Shown here: piece by piece, positions 25,438 through 37,221 of the stretch
Layout: every line of letters starts with the position of its first letter
Numbering within the stretch: the first letter of the stretch is position 1
Origin: Lineus longissimus
Lineage: Eukaryota > Nemertea > Pilidiophora > Heteronemertea > Lineidae
Assembly: GCF_910592395.1 (NCBI RefSeq)
Contig: NC_088320.1
Coordinates: 682,001-746,000 of the forward strand
Length of the DNA: 64,000 nucleotides
Reading direction: 5' to 3'
Made by a program: the position numbers and the translations under genes
Notes under the pieces: generated by a model
The model's database searches: none
Told to the model about the DNA's origin: nothing
The model's input: the letters and a program-made list of their open reading frames with translations, nothing else

Positions 25438-27389
25438 CTTCGATGCTGGAATATGATATGAAAATGTAGCATAACTTATGCGCGGTCATCGACAGAGGTC
25501 ATTTTATAGCGACTCATACGTCAGGACTGATCCAGAAGACATTGTTGGATGCATTCACCTCGTTCCTCAAGAAACAGTTTGAGTCTTCCTATCAGGTATA
25601 ACCAATTGAAATACAGGTAGGCCTATCATGCTTATTCGGCGCAGACGGCACGGCTATGATTGAGTGCGTGTTTTTTGAGTGGTCAATGCCTGTCACCTGA
25701 CACCGACAGGAGGTGGCACATTATTTTTGCTTGGGAAAGTTTATGAATGCGGTAGGTCTTCCTCATGGGACTATGCACCTCGTTGATGGAGATTCCACAT
25801 TCCGACAGCGACAAGGACCCTTACGCATATATCAGCGCTGACTGGCACTATGAGCGGCAGGTGTGGAATGTCACTAACATGCTGATGTCTATGTATCGAA
25901 ACTTACAATATAGAGCAAAAAAATTACCATAAGTACTTGATTCAACAGCCAGACACGCTCTTCTCACGCGTCTAAATTTCCTGACATTTTGTCTAAACTG
26001 ATATGTCACACCCAACCCTTCACTGCATTGAATTCGAGCTAGAATTTCTAATGGTTTCGTTATCAATCCTCAGTTTCGCGAAGATATTATTGCGAGTTGA
26101 AGTTAACGGGGAAAGAGGATATGGCACCACGACTCATGACACCTCAGGGTCAAGAAATCAATCGGACATGCAATCTCCAAGCAGAGAATTTGAGGGGAAA
26201 ACTGTCAGCATGTCTGACGGTCAGGGCCGGGGGCGAAGTCTACTGGATTGGTGTTGGCCGGTCGTGGGGAAAACGGTTTCTGCAGCTGCAGTATTCAAAT
26301 CGACACTCATCCCATAGCTGTGGCTACATTCAAACACATCCTCGCATAAGAAAGAGTAAATTAATCACTGCGTAGGAGTTTATTCAACTGTGGTAGCTAA
26401 TAGATAAAACTACATGTACGTTGCATAACACACATTCGCCCCTAGTGAGGAAGATGAGAGTAATACTGGCCAAGGGATACCACCCTCATTTCAAAGCTCT
26501 GGAGCTTTGTGACGTAACTTTCCACTTGACAGCCGAGATCGTTACCGAAAATGGACTAATTGTTTACACAAAAATTTCAAAAGCAGAAGAAGAAGAAACT
26601 CACCTATTGACACGTTAGTTATCGAGACGCAAGTCTAAAATGAGCTCAAAAGACTGTGGACTAGGATTGTGCTTTTTAACGGAAGGTCCAAATCGCCAAG
26701 ACACTTCTAACTTCCTGTGAGGTATTTCCGTATGATCAAAGGTGCCCTGCCTTCAGGCGAGTTCAGACAGAATGGTGACACCGCGAGGTGGGTACATCAG
26801 CATATACTACCAGTAAGTCTTTTTTCATCTATACCTCCACTTCGAACCCTTCTGCAGCTGCTAGGTGCAAAATAAGTGACTCTAGATGAAAATTCATAAG
26901 TCAGGAATGTTCAGTTTGGGTGGTATTGATCGATTTAAATAGTGTTGATATGAGTACAGTCTCCTACAGTGACCCCATCCAAAGATCGTGTTCATCACTT
27001 TGTAAAGTGATGTCCACTTAATAAATCGTTCGCAAGTAACCTGGAGCAACTCTGATTTTTACTGACAAGTTTCTTCGTAGTTTGGCTCTTATGCCAGGGA
27101 AAGCAGAGGAGCCTACATTGGATCACATTCTTATAAAGTGCATTTCACGTTTCGTAAAGTGCAGAACTTAAACGCAAATACCAGGTTTCATCGATACAGT
27201 CTTGCCTGTGCGAGTAGGAACTCTATCATTCCGAACTCTACTCGAGGAACCCTAGGAGCTAGTCTCGCCCAAGAACTTCTACCTCTACATAACCTCCCCT
27301 CTCCACCAGGCCAGATACTATTATGGATACTACGTACATGTATAAATAGGTTGAATTTATAGTCCCGACAGGCATCCTTGGGCCCCATT
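25438..27389. other. Intergenic stretch, no gene seen
   Basis: It contains the upstream region of the VWFA/silk-like gene and the downstream region of the acyltransferase. I found no conserved frame. Confidence 0.5.
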
Positions 27390-28949
27390 TTATGAACATG
27401 CATGCATGATGGTCTCCTTTATAAGTCCTGCATATTCCTCGACGACCGCACTGTCCACCAGGTGTTTGTAGTTCACCAGAGACCAGCTCATTCTTCCATC
27501 AATCGTTACAATATTGTGCACAAACAAATGAGGGGTTCCCTCATGTTCGGCTGTAGCCCAGTACGTCTCAACCAGCTTGTAACGCCCGGTCTCTGCAGGG
27601 CGTCCAGTCGCCGCGATTGCTTCAGGGCGTCCAGACGCCACGATTGTAAAACTCCCGCGGTTGGAGATGTTGAATGCATTGGTAGGTCCCTTTTTATTCA
27701 AAAATGGTTCATACCCACGTGAAAGCACATCGAGCAGAAACTGCGACATCTTCATTATAGATATCGGTTTGCCGCCATCAATGATTTTCTTGATGTCCAC
27801 CAAGGACTGCTTTGCAATATCCCAGAAGGACTCCTCGGAGTTCCCGGGAAGAGTAATCGGAAGACTTCCAAAAGTGATGAATACGCCTAGTGATTCCTCT
27901 GGAATAGGCTCTTTGGCAAACCTGCGGAGGCTGAGGTTAAATACGGTCGGAATTTCAATCTTTTCCACTGCTTGTAATGCACCGTGTTTCAATAGGACTT
28001 TTTGAAAGGCGACAGCAGCGCTCGCTGTGCACGTTCCGTGAACTGTCACACCCATTTCCTTACTTTTCCTGACAACCCTCCTGGTCTCTTCTGCCGAGAA
28101 CGGTATGGGCAAGACGGTCGTTGTATGCTCAGGCTCCAAGGGAGGATTGGTGCTAAGGAGGTCACTGATTTCTTTAGGGCATGCATTAGCCCATGCTCCA
28201 GCAGCCTTCAAGAGAAGGGGCAGTCCCAAAGAAACAATTGTGCGCATGAGTCTACCCGGTGTTTTGATAGCCAAGTTACTCTCCAGAGAGGTGGACATTG
28301 GTATGCAGTCAATGGTAGGCTCCACCCCAGTCGCTATTTCCTCCATGAATCCTACGAATTCCCGGTAGACTTTCATGATCGATATCCCGTCTAGAAGTCC
28401 ATGGTGAAAGGTAAACACCAATGGCACGGAAAAGACGCCATTGTGCTCCTGGCATTCCAACATCCGGACTCTCCATAACGGCCCGGCTGAGCAATTAAAA
28501 AGTGTCTTGAGTTCCATTTCTAAAACATACACCCAGTCGGAGCCAGCAATCTCTAGAAAATCGATCTCAGCTTCGTCCATCTCAACGAAATATTTCACAG
28601 TTGCCTGGTGTCTATGGTTGAGATATCTCAACCTTAGTTGCTGGTACCGTGTCATTAACATCTCCAGAGCCCTCTTAACATCAGCAGCAGGAACTACGCC
28701 CTCGGATTCTATAATGATGACGTTCGAATCCAGAAGTTTCCCATTGCCTTGAGTGTGAATAATTTCGATACAAACCTCCATTGGGCCGCAACGTCGCCAT
28801 GGCTTTTTCACCTTTCGAATAGTATCATCGTCATCGCCGTCATTCTGCAGGTATTTCCATATCATCACCATGACTGCAAATCCCAGAATGGCGCACACAG
28901 CAGCCACAGTATTCGGATATTGCTCCCAACCAGTGGTTTCGATAGCCAT
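27390..28949 (-). CDS. Condensation/alcohol-acetyltransferase-like acyltransferase, membrane-anchored, intronless
   Basis: A single uninterrupted frame of 519 aa starts at an ATG. A hydrophobic segment at about 14-33 is followed by acidic and basic clusters, so it is a likely N-terminal membrane anchor. The catalytic motif HHGLLDG (H182, H183, D187, G188) matches the HHxxxDG signature of the BAHD/condensation/CoA-dependent acyltransferase fold. The downstream ISNRG stretch is in the position of the second structural motif of these enzymes. Known relatives transfer acyl groups from CoA or carrier proteins to alcohols or amines. The substrate cannot be told from sequence. Absence of introns, among intron-rich neighbours, suggests a retrocopy origin or a naturally intronless family. 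It is divergent from the ENPP gene. Confidence 0.8.
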   Translation of the reverse strand: MAIETTGWEQYPNTVAAVCAILGFAVMVMIWKYLQNDGDDDDTIRKVKKPWRRCGPMEVCIEIIHTQGNGKLLDSNVIIIESEGVVPAADVKRALEMLMTRYQQLRLRYLNHRHQATVKYFVEMDEAEIDFLEIAGSDWVYVLEMELKTLFNCSAGPLWRVRMLECQEHNGVFSVPLVFTFHHGLLDGISIMKVYREFVGFMEEIATGVEPTIDCIPMSTSLESNLAIKTPGRLMRTIVSLGLPLLLKAAGAWANACPKEISDLLSTNPPLEPEHTTTVLPIPFSAEETRRVVRKSKEMGVTVHGTCTASAAVAFQKVLLKHGALQAVEKIEIPTVFNLSLRRFAKEPIPEESLGVFITFGSLPITLPGNSEESFWDIAKQSLVDIKKIIDGGKPISIMKMSQFLLDVLSRGYEPFLNKKGPTNAFNISNRGSFTIVASGRPEAIAATGRPAETGRYKLVETYWATAEHEGTPHLFVHNIVTIDGRMSWSLVNYKHLVDSAVVEEYAGLIKETIMHACS

Positions 28950-30506
28950 TTCAACAAAAGTCTAGCAGCACTGCGCACACGTGGCAAATGCTTGAAGCCG
29001 ATCGGACAATACAATAGGCCTACACATAGGCTTGGGCCAGGTTTGTTGCTTGTCAAAGCCCATCCGCAGTATTGCAATTGATTTGCCGGTTTGCTAGTTT
29101 TAATGTCAAGTCATCGCCTGTGTGTATAAACTGTAGGTAGGCCTGTAGAAACTTTATATCATGAAAAAAGTTTATTTGGACGTTTGAAGTCAAAACTTTT
29201 TTGCGACTTACGTTGTTTCTTGATTTTGAGTAGAAAAAAAAGTGAAAAAAAATATTTGGACTTTAAAATTCTTTTTCATCTTTCAGAGTTGAAGTTCAAA
29301 ATTCTGAAAATTTTTCAAAGTCAAAACATTTTTTGGACTGATGATATTTCTTCATTTGGAGCAGATTCTCATGGCCATGCGCATGGGAAAGCATGTATAC
29401 TCCATGGTGAAATATTTTACCGTCCCAATTCACCATGGTGCATTTCAAATTTCACCATGGTGAACTTCAATGTTTACCATGGTGAACTTTGAAAATCATT
29501 TTTCGTAAGGGTATTTGCCTATCGCCGGTACCGATATGATACCATCAATCAACGCTAATTTAGAGATTCGTATGATTCAATGATGATTGATTAATGATCT
29601 TTTCCCCAGCTATATTTTTATTTACGCCATAAACCAGGCGTGTATGTGATAACTCGTTATACAGCTCCTCGCCTAGCTACCTCAAGGTCGATATATCATG
29701 GAAAGAACGTGTGATATGCTGGCATTGACCGCATTTGCATTCACAATGGCGATGTATGTGTGAGTGCCTGGCGGTGCTGAATACATCACTGAGTGTGTGT
29801 CATACATAGCCCTACAGTGGTTGGTTGTGGAGCGGAGACAGGTCAAATCCTCGTTTCAAGGTAAGCGGGGCTAGTGTAAGACAGCTTGGTTCCTTTTGCT
29901 TGACATGCATGTGGGCCTACAGCCACCTTCATCAAACCATCGTCAGTCGTATCCCCCTCCCCTCGCACACGAAACCGATGATGAAGGCAGGCCGTCATTG
30001 GTACTGTAGTATGGTACCAGCTTGATAGGCCTCACCATTTTGGGACCACAACTAGTGTCATTTAAAGAGAGGTTGACCTTAATAGAGAGGTGTCCGCTAA
30101 AGAAGGTTCATCTAAAACTGTTCATTTATTTCTATGCAAATTGCACACATTTATTGTTGGTTTTTTAGGTCAAGTGATTACAAAGGGACAATCAATGGTT
30201 CGTTGAATATGAATTACACTTGTTCTATATCAATATCATGCATACCTGATGTGCATGTGAGCCTACCGGTCTGAAAGTAAATAGTGTAGTGCCACTTGAG
30301 ACTAAGTCCTAATCAGGAGTATATGGGACATGATTGTACATGTAGCAAATGACTATGATCAGTAACCTTACAATATAATTTTATATCGCGGGACGTTCTC
30401 TCTTTGGGATAAAATCCCCTACACATCAACATCCCAGTATTACTTGGTCTTGTTTTACAGATGAAACCATGATGTAGACTAACTAACAGTGAAGTCGACC
30501 AAGGCC
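28950..30506. other. Divergent intergenic region (acyltransferase/ENPP)
   Basis: No gene seen. It contains a T/A-rich stretch at 29170-29340 and a cluster of CACCATGGTG palindromes at about 29400-29490. The ENPP 5' untranslated exons probably lie here. Confidence 0.5.
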
Positions 30507-33500
30507 ATGTTTACAAACATGATCTCACTGGGGACCCCTGTGTTTCTGATAGCATTACTCCTGCTCCAGTCATCAACGCCCTCTGTCAGCAACCCCCAGA
30601 GCAGCGAGGATTATAAAGCGACCTCTACCGGTGATGGGGTAGTAACTGCCAGAAAGGTGATGATGTTTATGTTCGACGCCTTCCGGTGGGACTACGCGGA
30701 AATGCCGGGCCTTACAGGCTTTCCGCGTCTCTTCAAAAATGGCGTCCGTGCTGAATACATGCTGTCTGAGTTTCCCACTGTGTCCTGGCCAAACCATTAC
30801 TCAATCACCACAGGTAAGCCAGACACCGACAACCTTTACGGGGTTTACATAACTACACGCTATGTAAGCCAACGGTAAGGCAGCTGGCACTCTGTTGCGA
30901 AATACCTCCTTACGCAGCTCTATGCAGACTCGAGCAGCCCGTCTGTCATCCTGAATCCCGGCAGGATGGTCATCCTGTGACGTGTGTGATGGCAAGAGGA
31001 AATAACGTACGATGGGGCACAGCCAATGAACCCCCAAATGAAGAACAGGTTCTGGCTATTATAAGTAAGGGGTTGCGGGTTGGTAAGGTAGCCTATCACG
31101 TGTTGGTACTACGTTTCATTATCTTCCAATAGGTCTTCACGTTGAAAATCACGGTTTAATTGACAATGAAATATACGACCCTGTCCTGAAAGAAATATTC
31201 AAACCTGTCAATGAAAATTACTACAAGCCTCACTGGTGGAATGGAGGTGACCCCATCTGGATCACGGCAACTAGGCAGGTACGAAGTAAAGATCCTTTAT
31301 CTTGGTGTGAATATTCGTCCTGATTAATTTGATCTCCACAAGCTCTGTGGGTCAACCCATATGAGAAACGTGAGATGCCCAGTGTTTTGATATCTCCATT
31401 GTCTTGCCTCTCTGGGGAAGGTCCCCGGAAAAGCCGCAAGCTTAGGCCGGGTTATCTTTCTCCCCAACCCCGTTGGCTCTTACGGTGCCGTCTATACCTA
31501 GATGTAGACTCCTATGCAGTCCATTTCGTCATTCTGAATTCCTTTCCTTCATCTACCGGCGACCCGACAGGGTGAGGCCAGTCCACTGCGTCCGGAGTGA
31601 ACACAGATATCGCTCATCACCTTGGCATCGCGATTGCATACGCAGCCTACCGCCGAGAGGTATCTCGTCGAGGTTGGGTGGGTGGGTGGTCAACGTATAC
31701 CTATCTAGTATCGAGAATTGCAGGGGATCTGTTATTGTTGGTTGACAGTTCAGTTGCAAAATTGTTGAGATTTAACACCAATTCCAATTTACCACTATTC
31801 ACAGGGTTTGCGGGCTCATATGTACTATTGGATTGGTGGCGATGTGGAAATCCGTGGTCTGCGTCCGGAATGGTGGCGCCCTTACACGGATAGGAATATT
31901 TCAGGAGCTGGACCAACATACTTCAACTTCACCCGAGATATCGACCAAGCTATCAAGCTGTTTAAGAATGACAGTGTGGATTTAGTTGGTAGGTTTTTAA
32001 AGGTCTTAATTATACGCTTACACAGGATTCTTGAGAAGAGATACTGTGTACGATTGCTGAATGTGACACCACCGATTGCGTTGGCCAGCAGGAACTTGAA
32101 TAACATTGCACTTGGACTAGACTATAACCCTATGACAATTCTATCAACTCCCTTCTTTCCCTTCCAGGACTATATCTCGACCGTCCAGATTACTACGGCC
32201 ACGAGAACGGGACAATGTCCATCGCACTGAACAAAACCGTTCATGACTGTGATAAGGTCATCAACCACTTGCTGGACCAATTAGAAGTCAACAAACTCGA
32301 TAATGTGGTTGACGTTCTCATCTTCTCGGATCATGGAATGGAGAATAGAAGTTTTGACAAACGCATCTTTCTCGAGGATTACATAAGCAAGGAAGACTGG
32401 AATAAGTCGCTGATTCAAGGAATCGGTGGTGGGCCACTGGTTGGACTCTGGCCTAAGCCTGGCTTGAAGAAAAAGGTATGCAGTATAATATTCTGTGTGC
32501 GATGTTGATGTCGCTCCAATGTTCAACTACTAATCCCTCATCTTCCGAGACAAAAAGTGTCCAAACCAATTGTGTTCTGAAGGACAGTGGCAATGGTTGT
32601 TAAAAGGCCATTACTATCAATACCGCAGTGATATGAAGCTCATAATACTAATAGAATCCTTTACCCTGGACATTCTATCTCAAGACATGTCAAAGTTCTA
32701 AGACACCGGTGTAGTATAGCTAGGTGTAAGACGTACACTCCCCTGGTTCCTGCTTTTAGTCTACCTAGTCGTAATAATGCCACTTTTTAAGATCTTATAC
32801 CATATTTCTCCACTATGTTCATTCATCATCTCGTTCCAGCTTTATGGTACTTTCAAAGATCGCCACCCAAACATGACAGTATATTACAAGGAGGACTTGC
32901 CTGAAGACGATTACTGGCACCTGAAACACAACAGGCGGACACCACCCATCTTACTAAGGGCTGATCTTGGCTGGTATATCCTTAAGCCTGTTAACTATAC
33001 GGTAAGGACATTCAAGATTCCATCCTGTAATTCTTAGATCATACCATAGGGAGTTTTCCAAAAAGGCCACGTCCAGTTAACGCGTATCCCATTGTTCGAC
33101 TTGGTTATCAGGAGGTCAAACAATGAGATAGGCGTTCACTTTGGCGTTTCGGGGGCTTTGCGAAAATTCCATAGCTGGTGTACGGCAACGTACGAGAAGT
33201 CCTGAGACCGGGATCTCTATCATTGTCTACCTCCTTGCTCTTCTGCCGTCCTACCTCCTCTGCGAGGCGTCTGGCCGAATTCACACTTTGACGCTCGACG
33301 TTCAGTAGGCGTTGGGGTTTTGTACTGTGGCGGCTCAGAGGCGCAGAAATCAACCATACAAAATTTTGATCTCACAAGATGACGGAGGTTATCTTTCGTC
33401 TCATTCCTCAAGTCACATCGGACAGGGTTCATGAGTTTTATATGTTTTTCAGTGGAACTTTACGGTGGGAGGGAGCCACGGATATGATAATCACTACAAA

Positions 33501-34015
33501 GACATGCGAGCAAGCTTTTTTGCCATTGGCCCACGTAAGTAAATACATGTACAATGATGAAGATTTCTACGAAGGCAGGACCAAACTCGGTGGTTCGACT
33601 GATGCAATAAACTTTCAGGAAAGTCCGTGATTAGGGGCCGAGCAGGTCGCTCAGTCACAGTTTGGCCTTATCGTGATGACAAGCCTGAATACTGACAAAG
33701 ATAGACTATCTTCTCGCGAGGTAAAGCAGTAGTAAATTGGTAAACCTTCATTTTCTCTCCTCCACAGATTTCAAGAAAGGCTACCTGGCTCCATCATTCC
33801 CAAACGTCGACGTCTATCAAATACTTTGTAAAATACTTGACCTTGACCCTTCACCTAACAACGGGACTTGGAGTCACGTGGCAGGAATGCTAGTCCCTGG
33901 AAACTGGAATAAAATGATCCGGATTGATGCAAAGACGAAATCGAACTATATATCTATGATGAACAAACAATTGATGGCCTTCGCGGCTGTGGTTCTCATG
34001 TTTCTGATGTTATAA
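30507..34015 (+). CDS. Ectonucleotide pyrophosphatase/phosphodiesterase family member, likely GPI-anchored
   Basis: Seven exons close in phase to 478 aa: 30507-30813, 31133-31278, 31805-31988, 32168-32475, 32840-33001, 33453-33534, 33768-34015. I chose the ATG at 30507, which opens a signal peptide (ISLGTPVFLIALLLLQSS). The two-zinc alkaline-phosphatase-type site is complete: D57 (MFDAFRWDY), nucleophile T91 with N96 (EFPTVSWPNH), D220 and H224 (RPDYYGH), D267 and H268 (FSDHGMEN), H378 (GSHGYDN). The C-terminus is a short hydrophobic tail (LMAFAAVVLMFLML), consistent with a GPI signal. Family enzymes hydrolyse phosphodiester or pyrophosphate bonds outside cells. Length and GPI-type end resemble the small ENPP4-7 group, including choline-specific ENPP6, rather than the large ENPP1-3. 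Which substrate is used is not visible. Confidence 0.9.
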
Positions 34016-34599
34016 CACAGGCCGACGATAGCTTTTTGTGGATATGACTTCCCAAGAGTTCTCCAGTGTCTCGGGCAAGTGTCCGCGGCAGCCATTCTGC
34101 GGCAATTAATGCGTAGTGTTAGTGACTGCATTGAATGACTGATGATCCGGGCCAATGATCTTCCTAACAGGGGGTTGAGATCAGGGATTAATCACGGATC
34201 CTTATTCGTATGCGGATAGAAATGTACACCAAATTCGTCCTTTTTCTGGATGGTTTAATCCATACGCATGGTATACCTAAAGGATCATTCGATAAGCCGC
34301 TGCTCACAACCTCCCTGTCGTGGCGAGGACTGCTACTTATCACTTATAACAGATGAATAGTAAACTCCTCTGCAAGTTCAAAATTGTCTAATTGTCCCAA
34401 CGTGATACTACATGGTGTATTGTTTATATCGCCTTTTAACGTAATACATGTCTGTTACTACTTGTATTTGTCATCTTCATCGTCTTGTGGGGATTATAAA
34501 AGTACAGGATGACCTTGTCGTCTCAAGTCCCCGGTTGACTAGCCCAAACTAGTTTAAGCACTACACATTCGCTTTCCCAGGGAGTTGGCACTCCCTGTA
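34016..34599. other. Convergent 3' region between ENPP and IAP genes
   Basis: It should contain both 3' untranslated regions. I see no canonical AATAAA on either strand close to the stops. Confidence 0.5.
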
Positions 34600-36129
34600 T
34601 TAAGAAAGGAACGCCTTAAGAGTCCCCCGTATGCCTTTCCTGCAGAGGGGACACTCATTTATCCTAATGTTGCAGTTCTGACAGACGACTAAATGTCCAC
34701 AAGGTATAAAGACTATGTTCGCATCGCGTTCATAGCAAATCTTACACATCTGCTTGTCCTTCAGTTCCCGGTTTTCCTTCTCCAGAATTTGGGTCTCTAG
34801 GCTTAAATTTCCAACTGATGTTTCGATATTTTTTATAGCTGAACTATTTCCCGGGTTGCCACCAGTCGGCGCTGTAGTTTCTGTCCATGACGAGGCTCCT
34901 ACAGACAAAGCCATGGCGAAATTGGAACTTGATGTCGTGGAACTTGATGATCCTGACCTTGGTGTTGTGAATGGAGTTTGTTGACTTGTGGATGATCCTT
35001 CGGACCTTGAAGACATGGCAGGATTCTGAGCCAAGCCTAGCGCGTAGTGCCTGACAGGGTAGTCGTCCCCCATGTCAGCAGCCTCCACGGTAGCCATTAA
35101 CATGTCCTTGTACGACTTGAAGTCGTCTCCATTATAGATCATCTGCTCTGCAATGACAGCACCGACAAGATCAGCAGAGAAACCCATCCCAATTAGTCTC
35201 TGTGCCCATTCCATGTCCAAACGAGCTCGGACTTCACGGGCTTGGACTTGCCTCTTCGGAATCCTTGGGGGACGTTGGGCTCTGGCATGTCGGGTGGTGC
35301 CTTGTACAGAGGCGGGTAACGGTGGCACTGGTTGCGTCTGACGAGGAAGGGCTAAGGGATCTCGTGCAGTGGATGTTCTGGCAGTATCACTTGCGCGCAC
35401 TGTTTGGGGCTGATGGCTCACTGACAATTCTCGACTTGTAGAAGCCACAGGATTCGTTGGATGAGCGGTTTGTTGAGCCACACTTGCCTGAGATTGCTGT
35501 GGTTTTCGTACATTCTGACTATCGTCAAGTTCCATTAACTCCCGTTCAAGAGTGCTATCATCCATTTCAAAGCTATCATACATCTCACGTACCATCCTGA
35601 CAAAACGTTCACCCTTCGAAGACAGCACAAAAGCACATCTTGGATTTGCCTTGGCGTGTTCTATCCAAGCGTCATCACTCCGTTTCAAAGGTGGGACAGC
35701 GATGCCACAGTAGTGACACAACAAATCCCTTCCCCCACCAGGATAGAACAAGCCAGCCTCTGCTGCTTCGGTGACAGAACATCGGAAAGCATTGTCCCAT
35801 GTCCCAAAGCTAAATGTTCTTTCAGCCTTGTCAGAAAACCTTGGATGTCTCGCATCCGTTGAGTGATAAACATTGGAAGCCGACGATTGGAGGTGAAAGC
35901 CATGTGACGGTTCTCCATAGAGATCCTCCTCGTCCTCATCGCTCGACCCATCGCAGACCACTTTTGTATCGAGATGTTTGACGTTACCATGGTTACGTTT
36001 CAAAGATGGTGTGTTAGTTGCTGCTCCGTCCTTGTTTTCAGTCTTGTGGGTGATTCTTAGTTTCTTTCCAGTCGTTCTGTCTCTTTCAATCGACCCCGAA
36101 GTATATTCATTGACTGCACCATTCCTCAT
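34600..36129 (-). CDS. Inhibitor-of-apoptosis protein (one BIR, UBA, RING), intronless
   Basis: A single 509-aa frame. The first 95 residues are charged and disordered. One BIR domain follows (about 95-168) with all zinc ligands: C138 and C141 (LLCHYC), H158, C165. A Ser/Gln/Pro-rich linker leads to a UBA-like helical region around 300-350 (IGMGF). The C-terminal RING is complete: C462, C465, C477, H479, C483, C486, C493, C496. This arrangement matches cIAP/XIAP-type BIRC proteins reduced to one BIR. Family members bind caspases or IAP-binding motifs and act as E3 ubiquitin ligases in death and immune signalling. The gene has no intron, unlike most neighbours, which suggests a retrocopy-type member of an expanded family. 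Confidence 0.9.
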   Translation of the reverse strand: MRNGAVNEYTSGSIERDRTTGKKLRITHKTENKDGAATNTPSLKRNHGNVKHLDTKVVCDGSSDEDEEDLYGEPSHGFHLQSSASNVYHSTDARHPRFSDKAERTFSFGTWDNAFRCSVTEAAEAGLFYPGGGRDLLCHYCGIAVPPLKRSDDAWIEHAKANPRCAFVLSSKGERFVRMVREMYDSFEMDDSTLERELMELDDSQNVRKPQQSQASVAQQTAHPTNPVASTSRELSVSHQPQTVRASDTARTSTARDPLALPRQTQPVPPLPASVQGTTRHARAQRPPRIPKRQVQAREVRARLDMEWAQRLIGMGFSADLVGAVIAEQMIYNGDDFKSYKDMLMATVEAADMGDDYPVRHYALGLAQNPAMSSRSEGSSTSQQTPFTTPRSGSSSSTTSSSNFAMALSVGASSWTETTAPTGGNPGNSSAIKNIETSVGNLSLETQILEKENRELKDKQMCKICYERDANIVFIPCGHLVVCQNCNIRINECPLCRKGIRGTLKAFLS

Positions 36130-36465
36130 TCCAGTTCAAAATGATGTAGTGTTATTCTCTCCTGAAAAATACAAAGAGTAGACCTATCATGTTTAATCAA
36201 GAGTCAAGTCATTGATTATGATCATCATCCTGACCCCAAAAGTTGGGCTTTGACATCGCTACCCATCATCAGTGGTACACTCTTGACAGTGCATCTACTG
36301 TAGCGTTGAGGAACGAAATCAGCGCCTCTACATTATAGTGTCAAGATTGGGTCGGGTCGCGAATTTGTTTTCCTGAACCTTTGGTGCACTATAGTGTACA
36401 TTTGTACAGGGACTTTCAGCCAATCAGATTTCGACAAATACATGACGTCAGAAGGCTCAAAAACT

Positions 36466-36545
36466 TTAGAGCAGTTGGTAGAGCGCTCGTCAGAAATGGC
36501 AGAATACGATGTTCGATCCAAAGGGCGCGAGTTCGAATCCGGTTG
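36466..36545 (+). repeat. tRNA-like fragment (SINE head)
   Basis: GCAGTTGGTAGAGCGCT (A-box) and GAGTTCGAATCC (B-box) lie at roughly tRNA spacing and are followed by a T-rich tail. The flanks do not pair as an acceptor stem. It sits inside the inverted-repeat element. Confidence 0.55.
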
Positions 36546-37103
36546 TGGACATCATTTTTCTTTTTCTTTTTTTTTCTTTATATTTTATTTTTATAATGCG
36601 TTTCTTTTCCCTTGTTATTTAGATTTTAGATATTCGAGTTATTTCTGCTGCCTGCAATATACATACAGAAAGGACAATAACAATAGCCCTGATCTCCAGT
36701 CAAGGACCAAAATGATAGTCCTTCAGATATCATATTGAGTATGAATATACAATGAGACTTGTCTCATGTGAATGGTCTTCCTCCGGTATGAATATGTTTC
36801 TCTTAGCATTCCGCGAAGTTACTATTTATAGCTCACAAGGTCATTTGCATAAGATATTAATGACGTTTTAGTCACGTGACAGTCGGACATCGACACTTAT
36901 TTCTACGCATTTGAGCTTATTTCAAAGTCAATTATCTTTGACCCTGCATTGTTTTTAGCATGAATGATACCATAGAGTCAGAGAGAGAAATATTCAGAAC
37001 AATTATGTAGTATTTCCGACACTCGGACATGTGCCAGATTGAATCTAACTGCCCTAGTTAGAAAGCCTGAATCCATTACGAAACCGCATGTTTGTCCGAC
37101 AAT

Positions 37104-37221
37104 GGGTGGTATGAATAAAGACTAGGAAATGCTTTTACTTAAAACTTCACGTACATTTACACTAGGCATTTCTGTACAAACAGAAGTAAAAGCATTTACT
37201 AGTGTTTATTCATATCACCCA
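37104..37221. mobile_element. MITE copy 1 (118 bp)
   Basis: The termini are inverted repeats of about 35 bp: GGGTGGTATGAATAAAGACT at the left and its near-complement at the right. A second copy is at 51870-51990. It is nested within the larger inverted-repeat element. Confidence 0.85.

Noticed and set aside
30489-30506. Start of the ENPP gene six codons upstream
   Set aside because: That codon is GTG. The ATG at 30507 opens a proper signal peptide.
36466-36545. Functional tRNA gene
   Set aside because: A-box and B-box are present, but there is no pairing acceptor stem or proper anticodon arm.
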